A DNA stretch of 64,000 bases. Source: Oscillospiraceae bacterium (GTDB lineage: Bacteria; Bacillota; Clostridia; Oscillospirales; Oscillospiraceae). Below, in pieces: positions 45,755-53,347 of this stretch. The first letter of the stretch is position 1; the number at the start of each line of letters is the position of its first letter. The DNA lies in assembly GCA_017430455.1 (NCBI GenBank), contig JAFRMX010000002.1, forward strand, positions 43,359 to 107,358, in the 5' to 3' direction. The notes under the pieces were generated by a model. That model saw nothing but the letters and a program-made list of their open reading frames with translations. It searched no databases and was not told the origin of the DNA. A program made the position numbers and the translations under genes.

Positions 45755-46648
45755 ATGTATTCCTTTATCTGCAATGACTGCCCGCGAAACTGCGGAGCGT
45801 TCAGAGATGAAAATATCGGAGAAGGCTTTTGCGGATGTCCGGCACTGCCGCTCGTCGCAAGAGCGGCTCCGCATTTCGGCGAGGAGCCCTGCATAAGCGG
45901 TGAGAGAGGCTCGGGGACCGTATTCTTTTCAGGCTGCAATTTAAGTTGCGTCTTCTGCCAGAATATCAGTATAAGCAGTGAACCTGTCGGAAAAATGATG
46001 AGTGCTTCCGAGCTTGCGGAGTGTTTTCTGAGGCTCCGGGACAAGAACGTTCATAATTTAAATCTCGTCACCGGCACGCCTTATGCAAGGGTCATCGCGG
46101 AGGCGCTCGATATGGCTTCCCTGGATATACCTGTGATCTGGAATAGCTCCGGATACGAGAGTATTGAAACTCTTGAGATTTTAGATCCCTATGTCTCAGT
46201 CTACATGCCCGATCTCAAGTATCTGAAGCCGGAGATGGCTAAGAGATACTCAGCAGCGCCCGACTATCCGGAAATTGCGACAGCTGCCATAAAGAAGATG
46301 TATGAGCATAAGGGGAACTATGTGCTGGATAAAAACGGCATGCTGCTCTCCGGGGTGCTTATTCGGCATCTTATCATGCCCGGCTGGGAAATGAATACAA
46401 TGGACTGTATAGACTGGGTGGCTGAGAACTTTGAGGAGGATGCCGTTTTGTTCTCGCTCATGAGCCAGTATACGCCGATGGGGAAGTTTGAAAAATATCC
46501 CGAATTAAATGAAAGAATAGACGCGGAGACGAACCTAAATATGCGCATCTACATGGAAAAGCGGGGGATATCCGGCGGCTTCTGGCAGGAGGTCAGCTCG
46601 GGCACGGATGAGATGATACCGGACTTCGATCTGACAGGAACAAACTGA
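45755..46648 (+). CDS. Radical SAM protein, PFL-activase-like (COG1313 type)
   Basis: A 297-residue radical SAM protein with cluster motif Cys61-x3-Cys65-x2-Cys68 (SGCNLSCVFCQN). An N-terminal Cys-rich segment (Cys6, 9, 13, 26, 28) could hold another cluster. This family resembles pyruvate formate-lyase activating enzymes but its target is unknown. The open frame begins at 45716, upstream of the probable transcription start. ATG 45755 lies seven bases after TATAAT with no ribosome site, so a leaderless message is likely. No glycyl radical enzyme is adjacent. Confidence 0.82.
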   Translation: MYSFICNDCPRNCGAFRDENIGEGFCGCPALPLVARAAPHFGEEPCISGERGSGTVFFSGCNLSCVFCQNISISSEPVGKMMSASELAECFLRLRDKNVHNLNLVTGTPYARVIAEALDMASLDIPVIWNSSGYESIETLEILDPYVSVYMPDLKYLKPEMAKRYSAAPDYPEIATAAIKKMYEHKGNYVLDKNGMLLSGVLIRHLIMPGWEMNTMDCIDWVAENFEEDAVLFSLMSQYTPMGKFEKYPELNERIDAETNLNMRIYMEKRGISGGFWQEVSSGTDEMIPDFDLTGTN

Positions 46649-46667
46649 TATAAAAGAAAAAAATCTG

Positions 46668-46696
46668 TTGACTTTTGAATCCCCCTTTGCTATTAT
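46668..46696 (+). promoter_or_regulatory. Promoter of the tRNA-Thr/tRNA-Tyr unit
   Basis: TTGACT (46668-46673), 17 bp, TATTAT (46691-46696), 15 bases before the first tRNA. Confidence 0.7.
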
Positions 46697-46711
46697 ATCA
46701 AGGCTGGTCGC

Positions 46712-46787
46712 GCTGGTGTAGCTCAGCCGGTAGAGCAGCTGATTTGTAATCAGCAGGTCGGGGGTTCGAATCCGTCCACCAGCTCCA
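46712..46787 (+). tRNA. tRNA-Thr (anticodon TGT)
   Basis: A 76-base tRNA with acceptor GCTGGTG/CACCAGC, anticodon stem GCTGA/TCAGC around TTTGTAA, T loop GGTTCGAATCC and encoded CCA. Confidence 0.96.
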
Positions 46788-46802
46788 CAGCGAACCGAAT
46801 AT

Positions 46803-46887
46803 GGGGGAATTCCCGAGTGGCCAAAGGGGACAGACTGTAAATCTGCTGGCAATGCCTTCGGTGGTTCGAATCCACCTTCCCCCACCA
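46803..46887 (+). tRNA. tRNA-Tyr (anticodon GTA)
   Basis: An 85-base class II tRNA with acceptor GGGGGAA/TTCCCCC, anticodon loop CTGTAAA (GTA), a long variable arm, T arm GGTTCGAATCC and encoded CCA. It is 15 bases after tRNA-Thr. Confidence 0.96.
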
Positions 46888-46923
46888 AAAACCTGATTTC
46901 CGAAGAAATCAGGTTTTTCTTTT
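46887..46923 (+). terminator. Terminator of the tRNA unit
   Basis: AAAAACCTGATTTC pairs with GAAATCAGGTTTTT around a CGAA-type loop, followed by CTTTT. It lies immediately after the CCA of tRNA-Tyr and may also serve cysK on the opposite strand. Confidence 0.9.
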
Positions 46924-46944
46924 GTACTGATTTGTAAGCCTTGA

Positions 46945-47883
46945 TCAGGGTTGATCCGCGAAAAGCGCCGTTGAGAGATATCTGTCGCCGGTATCCGGAA
47001 GCAGGACCGCAATAGTCTTTCCCTCAAACTCGGGGCGTTTGGCAAGCTCGATGGCTGCCCAGGTCGCGGCTCCGGAAGATATTCCGACTAAAACGCCTTC
47101 CTTTTTGCCTATGAGCTTCCCGGTCGCAAAGGCATCTTCATTCTGAACGGTTATGATCTCGTCGTAGATCTTCGTGTTGAGCACATCGGGCACAAATCCT
47201 GCGCCTATGCCCTGGATCTTATGCGAGCCTCCGACGCCCGTCGAGAGCACGGGAGAAGTCGCAGGCTCCACGGCGACCACCTTAATAGAGGGATCCTTTG
47301 ATTTCAGATACTCACCAACGCCGGTGAGGGTACCGCCTGTTCCCACGCCGGCTACAAAAGCTGCTATGTCTCCGTCCGTGTCTTCATAGATCTCCGGGCC
47401 GGTAGTGGCTTTGTGTATCGCGGGGTTCGCGGGGTTAACGAACTGCCCGGGTATGAACGAATCGGGGAGTTCTTTTGCAAGCTCGTCCGCTTTGGCTATA
47501 GCGCCCTTCATTCCTTTTGAGCCTTCGGTCAGGACTATCTCCGCGCCATAGGCTTTCATTATCTGGCGCCTCTCGACGGACATGGTCTCGGGCATGACGA
47601 TTATAATGCGGTAGCCTCTCGCCGCCGCCACGGAAGCGAGACCTATGCCTGTATTTCCGGAGGTTGGCTCTATGATAACGGAGCCGGGCTTAAGCAAGCC
47701 TTTTTCCTCCGCGTCGTCGATCATGGCCTTGGCTATTCTGTCCTTTACGGAGCCTGCCGGATTGAAATACTCGAGTTTCGCTGCAATCTTTGCTTTCAGG
47801 CCGAGTTCTTTTTCAATATTGGTGAGTTCAAGAAGCGGTGTGTTGCCGATAAGCTGATCGGCTGCTGTAAATATTTTTGACAT
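46945..47883 (-). CDS. cysK: Cysteine synthase A (O-acetylserine sulfhydrylase)
   Basis: A 312-residue fold type II PLP enzyme with the lysine in [10 protein letters not shown], the substrate loop PTSGNTGIG and the phosphate-binding loop [10 protein letters not shown]. It makes cysteine from O-acetylserine and sulfide. It follows cysE by 45 bases on the same strand and has a good AAAGGAGA ribosome site, so the two steps of cysteine synthesis are one operon behind the leader at 48622-48855. Confidence 0.96.
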   Translation of the reverse strand: MSKIFTAADQLIGNTPLLELTNIEKELGLKAKIAAKLEYFNPAGSVKDRIAKAMIDDAEEKGLLKPGSVIIEPTSGNTGIGLASVAAARGYRIIIVMPETMSVERRQIMKAYGAEIVLTEGSKGMKGAIAKADELAKELPDSFIPGQFVNPANPAIHKATTGPEIYEDTDGDIAAFVAGVGTGGTLTGVGEYLKSKDPSIKVVAVEPATSPVLSTGVGGSHKIQGIGAGFVPDVLNTKIYDEIITVQNEDAFATGKLIGKKEGVLVGISSGAATWAAIELAKRPEFEGKTIAVLLPDTGDRYLSTALFADQP

Positions 47884-47910
47884 GATAGTTTCTCCTTTTA
47901 TTTAGAATTA

Positions 47911-47928
47911 ATTATTATTATTATTATT
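47911..47928. repeat. (ATT)6 microsatellite in the cysE-cysK spacer
   Basis: Six perfect ATT units directly after the cysE stop codon. In the transcript this gives an unstructured (AAU)6 stretch between the two genes. Confidence 0.9.
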
Positions 47929-48576
47929 TCAGATCCCGCTGCCGTCGGATTCTCTCTGCCCGGAGATCTCCGCTATCTGCGCTCTGAGCGCAGCAAGCTC
48001 CATCTCGACCGGGTCGGTGACGTTTATCTGATCCACATCGGAAACATAATTGACTTTTTCTCCGTTGACTTTAACGATCCTCGCGGGGCTTCCGACAGCC
48101 GTGCAGTTCGGTGGTATATCCTTCAGGACCGCGGAATTTGCCGCCACTCTGCTCCCGTCTCCGATCACCACAGGTCCGAGAACCTTTGCTCCGGCGCCTA
48201 TGAGTACATTGTTTCCTATCGTCGGGTGACGTTTCCCCGATTCCTTGCCTGTACCGCCGAGCGTAACGCCGTGGAACAGGAGGCAATCGTCGCCTATCTC
48301 GGCGGTTTCGCCGATGACCACTCCCATTCCGTGGTCTATGACAAGCCTCTTCCCGATCTTTGCACCCGGGTGTATCTCTATTCCGGTGTGATGACGGCTC
48401 CGTTGTGAGATGAATCTGGCAAGGAATTTGAGATCGTGCTCATAGCACCAGTGTGCAGCCTTGTGGCTCTGTGTAGCTTTGAGACCCGGATACAGAAGAA
48501 GTATCTCCATGGTCGAACGGGCTGCGGGGTCTCTGTCTTTGTATGCCTGGACGGTTTCGCGCAAATCATTAAACAT
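47929..48576 (-). CDS. cysE: Serine O-acetyltransferase
   Basis: A 215-residue CysE with an N-terminal helical domain and the left-handed beta-helix of hexapeptide repeats (from [12 protein letters not shown]). The active-site His segments [11 protein letters not shown] and [12 protein letters not shown] are intact. It acetylates serine for cysteine synthesis. The frame is open to a GTG at 48621, but that lies at the leader terminator. ATG 48576, with GAGGA ten bases upstream and alignment to B. subtilis CysE (DPAAR), is the better start. Confidence 0.94.
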   Translation of the reverse strand: MFNDLRETVQAYKDRDPAARSTMEILLLYPGLKATQSHKAAHWCYEHDLKFLARFISQRSRHHTGIEIHPGAKIGKRLVIDHGMGVVIGETAEIGDDCLLFHGVTLGGTGKESGKRHPTIGNNVLIGAGAKVLGPVVIGDGSRVAANSAVLKDIPPNCTAVGSPARIVKVNGEKVNYVSDVDQINVTDPVEMELAALRAQIAEISGQRESDGSGI

Positions 48577-48621
48577 CAGACGGTTTTCCTCATTACATTC
48601 TATCATTTCGGGTCCGAACAC

Positions 48622-48652
48622 AAAAAAACCGGGGGCTCATTCAAGCTCCCGG
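48622..48652 (-). terminator. Leader terminator upstream of cysE
   Basis: On the minus strand CCGGGAGCT and AGCCCCCGG form a 9-bp stem with one mismatch around TGAATG, followed by T7 (48628-48622). It lies between the cysE promoter and the cysE start, so it must be bypassed for expression. Its 5' arm can instead pair with a segment further upstream (48725-48735). Confidence 0.8.
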
Positions 48653-48672
48653 ACAATGGTCGTGAAAATCTG

Positions 48673-48780
48673 TTATTCAGAAAGAGCAGAACACGCACGC
48701 CGAATGCCCCGACCATCATTGAAAGTCCGGGAGCTGATCCGACAACATGCAGCTTTTTTCATACTGTTGCGGCTTGGCAT
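48673..48780 (-). CDS. Leader peptide with tandem cysteine codons (candidate attenuator)
   Basis: A 35-codon open frame inside the cysE leader, with an internal ATG at 48762 giving a 29-residue version that begins MKKAACCRISS. Two adjacent TGT codons (48747-48742) are followed nine bases later by AGCTCCCGGAC (48735-48725). That sequence can pair over 11 bp with GTCCGGGAGCT (48654-48644), part of the terminator. A further Cys codon lies near the end. AAAGGA precedes the start region; a short overlapping frame with one Cys also begins there. A regulatory peptide is likely; a functional protein is not. Confidence 0.6.
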   Translation of the reverse strand: MPSRNSMKKAACCRISSRTFNDGRGIRRACSALSE

Positions 48781-48826
48781 TGCATCATATTCCTTTCTGA
48801 AAAATATGCTCAGATCCGATGGAGAG

Positions 48827-48855
48827 AATTTAGCACCTATTACCCAGCTTGTCAA
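48827..48855 (-). promoter_or_regulatory. Promoter of the cysE-cysK operon
   Basis: TTGACA (48850-48855), 17 bp, TAAATT (48827-48832) on the minus strand. The start would be near 48820, giving a structured leader of about 240 bases before cysE. Confidence 0.75.
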
Positions 48856-48872
48856 TAGGAAATTGAAAAATA

Positions 48873-48901
48873 TTGAAAACCCATTAACAAACGGGTATAA
48901 T
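48873..48901 (+). promoter_or_regulatory. Promoter of the first Rrf2 regulator gene
   Basis: TTGAAA (48873-48878), 17 bp, TATAAT (48896-48901). The leader contains the 10-bp palindrome ATTCCGGAAT (48916-48925), a possible binding site. The cysE promoter faces away, 18 bases to the left. Confidence 0.7.
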
Positions 48902-48945
48902 ATCTTTAGATATAGATTCCGGAATTTCCCAAGGGAGAAAATGAG

Positions 48946-49362
48946 ATGCTGATTTCAACGAGAGGGCGCTATGCTCTGAGAATGCTGGCAGATCTTGCCG
49001 AACACCCGGATGACGGGAATATACGTCTGATCGATATCGCCGGAAGACAGGAGATCTCGGAAAAGTATCTGGAGCTGATCGCAAAGGATCTGGTGAAAGC
49101 AGGCTTCCTGGAAGGACTTCGCGGAAAAGGCGGCGGATACCGTCTTACAAGGAACGCGGATCAGATCAGCGTATACGATGTTCTCAAGGTAATGGAAGGG
49201 GAACTGGCCCCTGTCGCCTGTCTGGCTGAGGACAGCAGGCCTTGCAGCAGGGCAGGGATATGCCGTACACTTCCGCTCTGGAGCGGACTGAATGGAGTCG
49301 TCAGCGGTTATCTGAAGAAATACACCCTTCAGGACCTTGTCCGCTGCGAAGAGGACTGCTGA
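48946..49362 (+). CDS. Rrf2-family transcriptional regulator (CymR/IscR-like)
   Basis: A 138-residue winged-helix regulator with Rrf2 signatures (MLISTRGRYALRMLADLAEH, LRGKGGGYRL). Three cysteines, Cys92, Cys100 and Cys106, sit where IscR binds its [2Fe-2S] cluster, though with a longer first spacing. It is divergent from cysE-cysK, as CymR-type cysteine regulators often are, so it may sense Fe-S status or cysteine metabolism and control that operon. Sequence alone does not decide between CymR and IscR roles. Confidence 0.88.
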   Translation: MLISTRGRYALRMLADLAEHPDDGNIRLIDIAGRQEISEKYLELIAKDLVKAGFLEGLRGKGGGYRLTRNADQISVYDVLKVMEGELAPVACLAEDSRPCSRAGICRTLPLWSGLNGVVSGYLKKYTLQDLVRCEEDC

Positions 49363-49385
49363 CAGCACATCATCTGACCGAAAGA

Positions 49386-49415
49386 GCGGCCGATATCGAT
49401 TCGGCCACCTTTTTT
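49386..49415 (+). terminator. Terminator after the first Rrf2 gene
   Basis: GGCCGA and TCGGCC flank a seven-base loop (49388-49406), followed three bases later by a T6 run. Confidence 0.7.
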
Positions 49416-49521
49416 GATGTATAAACATATTTAAACAGTATTTAAATATATTTACCTGCCTGAAACGGCACAACGAATCACCGAAAGAAGAAAAAAAAGA
49501 TACATTCAGGAGGAATCGAAC

Positions 49522-49968
49522 ATGGAAACGCTGCACGGTAAAATTAAGGCGGTCTGTATCAGCGGGAAAAAGGGCGAACAGAAACACGCGGTAGAAAGCA
49601 TAAGGCTTGTGCCGCACCTCGGGATCCCCGGCGACGCGCACGCGGGGGACTGGCACAGAATGGTAAGCCTCCTCGGGCAGGAGAGCGTTGACAATCTTCA
49701 GGAAAAGATCAGTGTAAGGCTCTACCCGGGGGCATTTGCGGAGAATATCCTGTGCGAGGGGATATGCCTGTACAAACTGCCCGTCGGGACGAAACTGAAG
49801 ATCGGGACGGCTGTCTGCGAGGTGACCCAGATCGGGAAAGAATGCCATCAGGACTGCGCGATCCGCAAACAGGCGGGAGACTGTGTGATGCCCAGAGAAG
49901 GCATTTTCGTAAGCGTATCGGAAGAAGGAGAAGCAAAAGCGGGCGATACGGTGGAAGTAATCCTGTAA
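49522..49968 (+). CDS. MOSC-domain protein
   Basis: A 148-residue single MOSC (molybdenum cofactor sulfurase C-terminal) domain with GIPGDAHAG, RLYPGAFAENI and the conserved cysteine Cys108 in QIGKECHQDC. These domains are thought to carry or transfer sulfur to molybdenum-type cofactors. It has a strong AGGAGG ribosome site and is followed by xdhC and iscS, which suggests a sulfur relay for molybdoenzymes. Confidence 0.88.
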   Translation: METLHGKIKAVCISGKKGEQKHAVESIRLVPHLGIPGDAHAGDWHRMVSLLGQESVDNLQEKISVRLYPGAFAENILCEGICLYKLPVGTKLKIGTAVCEVTQIGKECHQDCAIRKQAGDCVMPREGIFVSVSEEGEAKAGDTVEVIL

Positions 49969-49986
49969 TTTGGGGGCCAGAAGAAA

Positions 49987-51024
49987 ATGAATGTATACAG
50001 GGAATTAAAAATCGCTCTTGCCGAAGGCAGAAACATGTCTGTTGTCACTGAATTCAAAGACAGCGGGGGAAGGATCGGGACCGATCTGACCAGAACCGTT
50101 CAGGAAGGCATCGGCGCAATCGCTCCGGATTCAAAGCAGGGCATCAGGCCTCTTTTCGAGAAAAAAGAAAACGGTTTTGTCTTTACTGAGCCGGTGCTTC
50201 CCAAAGGCAGGCTCATAGTGCTCGGCGCGGGGCATATAGCGGTCCCCGTGTGCTCGTTTGCCGCGGACTGCGGCTTCGACGTATATGTGGCGGACGACAG
50301 GCCGGCGTTTGCGAATGAGACCCGCTTTCCGAAGGCAAAGCAGGTCATCTGCGATACTTTTCCGGAAGCGATAAAGAGCCTCGGGATCAACTCATACGAT
50401 TATGTGGTAATAATCACAAGAGGCCACGTCCACGACGCGGACTGCCTGAGAGCGATACTTCCGGGAGTCCAGCCCGCGTATCTGGGACAGATAGGGTCGA
50501 GGAGACGCGTGAGGGGACTTCTCGAGATGCTGGTAAAAGAGGGCTACAGCGAAGAATACATAAAAAGGATAAGCACGCCGATCGGGCTCGACATAGGCGC
50601 GCTGACTCCTGAGGAGATCGCAATCGCTATCGTAGCCGAGGTGATCGCTTACAGGAGAAAGCCCGAGTACAACTCAAATCCGGAGAGGTTCCTGAATGCG
50701 TCGGACCTCGATACGGACATAATAGATCATCTCGCGGAAAACGACGAGCCTAAAGCCGTAGCTACAGTTCTGGAAACAAAGGGCTCGACTCCGAGGGAGG
50801 CTGGAGCAAAGATGTCCGTGGACAGGAGCGGAAGAGTGACCGGAAGCATCGGCGGAGGCTGCAGCGAGGGAGAAGTGATCAGGGAAGCCGTAGATATCAT
50901 AGGAACCGGCAGATACAAAACGATATTCATAGATCTTCGCGGGGAAGTCGCTGAGAGCGAGGGAATGGTGTGCGGAGGGACCATGCTGGTCCTGCTTGAG
51001 GACGGAAGCGGGAGCCGAATATGA
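49987..51024 (+). CDS. xdhC: XdhC/CoxI-family molybdoenzyme maturation protein with reversed domain order
   Basis: A 345-residue XdhC-family protein. The Rossmann domain (RLIVLGAGHIAVPV, about 75-88) comes first and the XdhC_CoxI domain second (about 255-345, with TKGSTPREAGAKMSV and GSIGGGCSEG). The well-known XdhC proteins have the opposite order. XdhC binds and protects sulfurated molybdenum cofactor before insertion into hydroxylases. It lies between a MOSC gene and a cysteine desulfurase (ATGA overlap with the latter), as expected for a cofactor sulfuration unit. No molybdenum hydroxylase is in the window. Confidence 0.82.
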   Translation: MNVYRELKIALAEGRNMSVVTEFKDSGGRIGTDLTRTVQEGIGAIAPDSKQGIRPLFEKKENGFVFTEPVLPKGRLIVLGAGHIAVPVCSFAADCGFDVYVADDRPAFANETRFPKAKQVICDTFPEAIKSLGINSYDYVVIITRGHVHDADCLRAILPGVQPAYLGQIGSRRRVRGLLEMLVKEGYSEEYIKRISTPIGLDIGALTPEEIAIAIVAEVIAYRRKPEYNSNPERFLNASDLDTDIIDHLAENDEPKAVATVLETKGSTPREAGAKMSVDRSGRVTGSIGGGCSEGEVIREAVDIIGTGRYKTIFIDLRGEVAESEGMVCGGTMLVLLEDGSGSRI

Positions 51025-52163
51025 CGGATTATATCTATGCGGATAATGCCGCGACTACAAGGCTCGCGCCTGAAGTCCTCGAAGCCATGAAGCCCTGGCT
51101 CACCGACTGCTACGGCAACGCGTCGGGGCTTTACAGAGCCGGCCGTGAAGCGAGAAGGGCGATAGAAAAGAGCAGGAGCACAATCGCGGAGCTGATAGAC
51201 TGCGAGCCCGGGGAGATATATTTTACTTCGGGCGGAACCGAGAGCGACAACTGGGCGTTGGCCGGAACGCTGAAAAGGGCAGCCCCGGAGGGAAAAACTC
51301 ATCTCATAACGGACGGCATCGAACACCACGCGGTCCTTCACACGGCGGAAGCTCTTGAAAAAGAGGGCTTTTCCGTAAGCTACGCGTCCGCTGACAGAAA
51401 AGGGAGGATCAGCCCCGAATCGGTCAGAGCGCTTATGAGGCCGGAGACAGCGCTTGTCTCCGTGATGTTTGCAAACAATGAGATCGGAACTATACAGCCG
51501 GTAAAGGAGATAGGGGAGATCTGCCGTGAGTACGGAGTTGCTTTCCACACGGACGCGGTCCAGGCCGCAGGCATTCTCCCGATCGATGTCGATGCCCTGA
51601 ATATAGACCTGCTCTCGATGTCTGCACATAAATTTTACGGCCCTAAGGGCATAGGCCTGCTGTATTGCAGAAGGGGGAAAGCGCCCCTCAATCTGATGCA
51701 CGGGGGGAAACAGGAAAAGACCAGAAGGCCGGGCACCGAGAACACCGCGCTCATCGTCGGAATGGCGGAGGCTTACCGGATAGCGTGTGAAGAGAGAGAA
51801 ACAAAAGCGCAGCAGCTCCAGGAAATGAAGGATATCCTGATCTGCGGCCTTTCCCACATACGGGGATCGAAGATAAACGGAGATATTGTCAGCAGTCTTC
51901 CGGGAACAGTCAATTTCTCGTTTGAGGGAACTGACGGGCAGTCCCTCGTGATGGAGCTCGATTCGCTGGGAGTTGCCGCGTCCTCGGGTTCCGCCTGCAC
52001 CTCGGGCAATACGGAGCCAAGCCATGTCCTGCGCGCCATCGGCCTGCCTCACGCTCTTGCACAGGGCGCGCTCCGCATTTCGCTCGGCAGATACAATACT
52101 GAGGAAGAGGCGCGGGAGCTTGTGGCAAGGATAAAAAAAGCAGTGGATACGGTAAGGCTATGA
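51021..52163 (+). CDS. iscS: Cysteine desulfurase (NifS/IscS family)
   Basis: A 380-residue class V PLP enzyme with Lys204 (SMSAHKFYGP) and the persulfide cysteine Cys326 in the flexible loop SSGSACTSG, typical of group I desulfurases. It overlaps both neighbours by ATGA (xdhC and mnmA), so it likely supplies sulfur to MnmA for tRNA thiolation and perhaps to XdhC/MOSC for molybdenum cofactor. SufS is a separate group II enzyme further along. Confidence 0.92.
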   Translation: MTDYIYADNAATTRLAPEVLEAMKPWLTDCYGNASGLYRAGREARRAIEKSRSTIAELIDCEPGEIYFTSGGTESDNWALAGTLKRAAPEGKTHLITDGIEHHAVLHTAEALEKEGFSVSYASADRKGRISPESVRALMRPETALVSVMFANNEIGTIQPVKEIGEICREYGVAFHTDAVQAAGILPIDVDALNIDLLSMSAHKFYGPKGIGLLYCRRGKAPLNLMHGGKQEKTRRPGTENTALIVGMAEAYRIACEERETKAQQLQEMKDILICGLSHIRGSKINGDIVSSLPGTVNFSFEGTDGQSLVMELDSLGVAASSGSACTSGNTEPSHVLRAIGLPHALAQGALRISLGRYNTEEEARELVARIKKAVDTVRL

Positions 52164-53227
52164 AAGCCCTGATCGCGATGAGCGGCGGGGTCGACAGCAG
52201 CGTCGCCGCATGGCTTACCCGGCAGGCGGGATACGAATGTATCGGTGTAACGATGAAACTGTTTGACAATGCCGATGCCGGCATCTCATCCGCGAAGACC
52301 TGCTGCTCACTGACGGATATTCAGGATGCCTACAGTGTAGCGCTGCATCTCGGGATAACACATCATGTATGCAATTTTACGCAACAGTTCCGGGAGCAGG
52401 TCATCGTCCCTTTCGCGGAGAGCTATGCCCGCGGGCTGACGCCGAATCCCTGTATCGCGTGCAACCGGTACATGAAATTCGAACTGCTCCAGGAATACGC
52501 CTGGCAGCTCGGTTGCGAGGCGGTCGTTACCGGGCATTACGCGCGCATAATACACGACGAAAAAGGCTGGCACCTGTATAAAGCCCTCGATCCCGAAAAG
52601 GACCAGAGCTATGTGCTCTATAACCTTACTCAGGAGACGCTGCCCCACACCATGTTTCCGCTCGGCGGCATGAACAAGTCTCAGACGCGGGAGACAGCCC
52701 GACAGCTCGGACTTGCCACGGCGCGGAAACATGACAGCCAGGACATATGTTTCGCGCCTGACGGGGACTATGCCCGCGTGGCCGCGCTGTACGGTTCTCA
52801 GAACAGCCGGCCGGGGAATTTCACGGATGAAGAGGGGAATGTGCTGGGCACACACAAGGGGATCATACATTATACGATCGGGCAGCGCCGGGGGCTCGGA
52901 ATATCCTCGAAAGAGAGGCTTTATGTCCGTTCAATTGATCCCGATAACAACACGGTCGTTCTCGGCGACAACAGATCACTCTTTTCAAAAGAACTGACAG
53001 CATGGGATTTCAACTGGATCTCAGGCTCGCCTCCTGAAGGGGAGCTCAGATGTTCGGCTAAGATCCGTTACAGGCATAGAGAACAGAGCGCGACGGCCGA
53101 GGTCCTCGCTGACGGGCTCGTTCACATCGTCTTCGACGATCTTCAGAGGGCGATCACTCCCGGCCAGTCCGTTGTCCTCTATAACGGGGACGAGGTGCTC
53201 GGCGGAGGCATCATACAGAGACGCTAA
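52160..53227 (+). CDS. mnmA: tRNA-specific 2-thiouridylase MnmA
   Basis: A 355-residue PP-loop enzyme with MSGGVDSSVAAWL at the N-terminus, the first catalytic Cys in NPCIACNRYMKF, and the second in SQDICFAPDGDY. The HYTIGQRRGLG and central domains are standard. It thiolates U34 of Lys, Glu and Gln tRNAs using sulfur from the adjacent IscS. The ATG overlaps the iscS stop. A C-terminal beta domain completes the protein. Confidence 0.96.
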   Translation: MKALIAMSGGVDSSVAAWLTRQAGYECIGVTMKLFDNADAGISSAKTCCSLTDIQDAYSVALHLGITHHVCNFTQQFREQVIVPFAESYARGLTPNPCIACNRYMKFELLQEYAWQLGCEAVVTGHYARIIHDEKGWHLYKALDPEKDQSYVLYNLTQETLPHTMFPLGGMNKSQTRETARQLGLATARKHDSQDICFAPDGDYARVAALYGSQNSRPGNFTDEEGNVLGTHKGIIHYTIGQRRGLGISSKERLYVRSIDPDNNTVVLGDNRSLFSKELTAWDFNWISGSPPEGELRCSAKIRYRHREQSATAEVLADGLVHIVFDDLQRAITPGQSVVLYNGDEVLGGGIIQRR

Positions 53228-53265
53228 GATCGATATAACACTTTTCCATATCCCGGACAGGCAGC

Positions 53266-53323
53266 AGAATAATGTTGCATTATCCGGGACTTTATGTTAT
53301 ATATAATTCATACTAAATAAGTA
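53266..53323 (+). promoter_or_regulatory. Promoter and candidate Rrf2 operator of the suf operon
   Basis: TTGCAT with TATATA at 17 bp forms a promoter about 50 to 75 bases before sufC. Downstream, TACTAAATAAGTA (53311-53323) is a dyad of TACT/AGTA arms, reminiscent of IscR/Rrf2 sites, and would overlap early transcription. The site assignment is tentative. Confidence 0.45.
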
Positions 53324-53347
53324 GGGATTAAGCAAGGAGGACAATGT

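Noticed and set aside
46535..47045. Minus-strand open frames over the two tRNA genes
   Set aside because: They are translations of tRNA complements and frequently appear as spurious proteins.
48721..48762. A plus-strand terminator made by AGCTG/CAGCT followed by T6
   Set aside because: The stem is only five base pairs with a long loop, and the T-run is simply the complement of the Lys codons of the cys leader peptide.
48576..48820. A T-box or SAM riboswitch in the cysE leader
   Set aside because: The T-box AGGGTGG core and the SAM-I consensus are not visible. The leader peptide with alternative hairpins explains the terminator better.
50727..52052. A 441-codon minus-strand open frame across xdhC and iscS
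   Set aside because: It spans two well-supported genes on the other strand and has no recognisable protein motif. The same applies to other long antisense frames, such as 25894-27057, 54265-55320 and 62536-63495.
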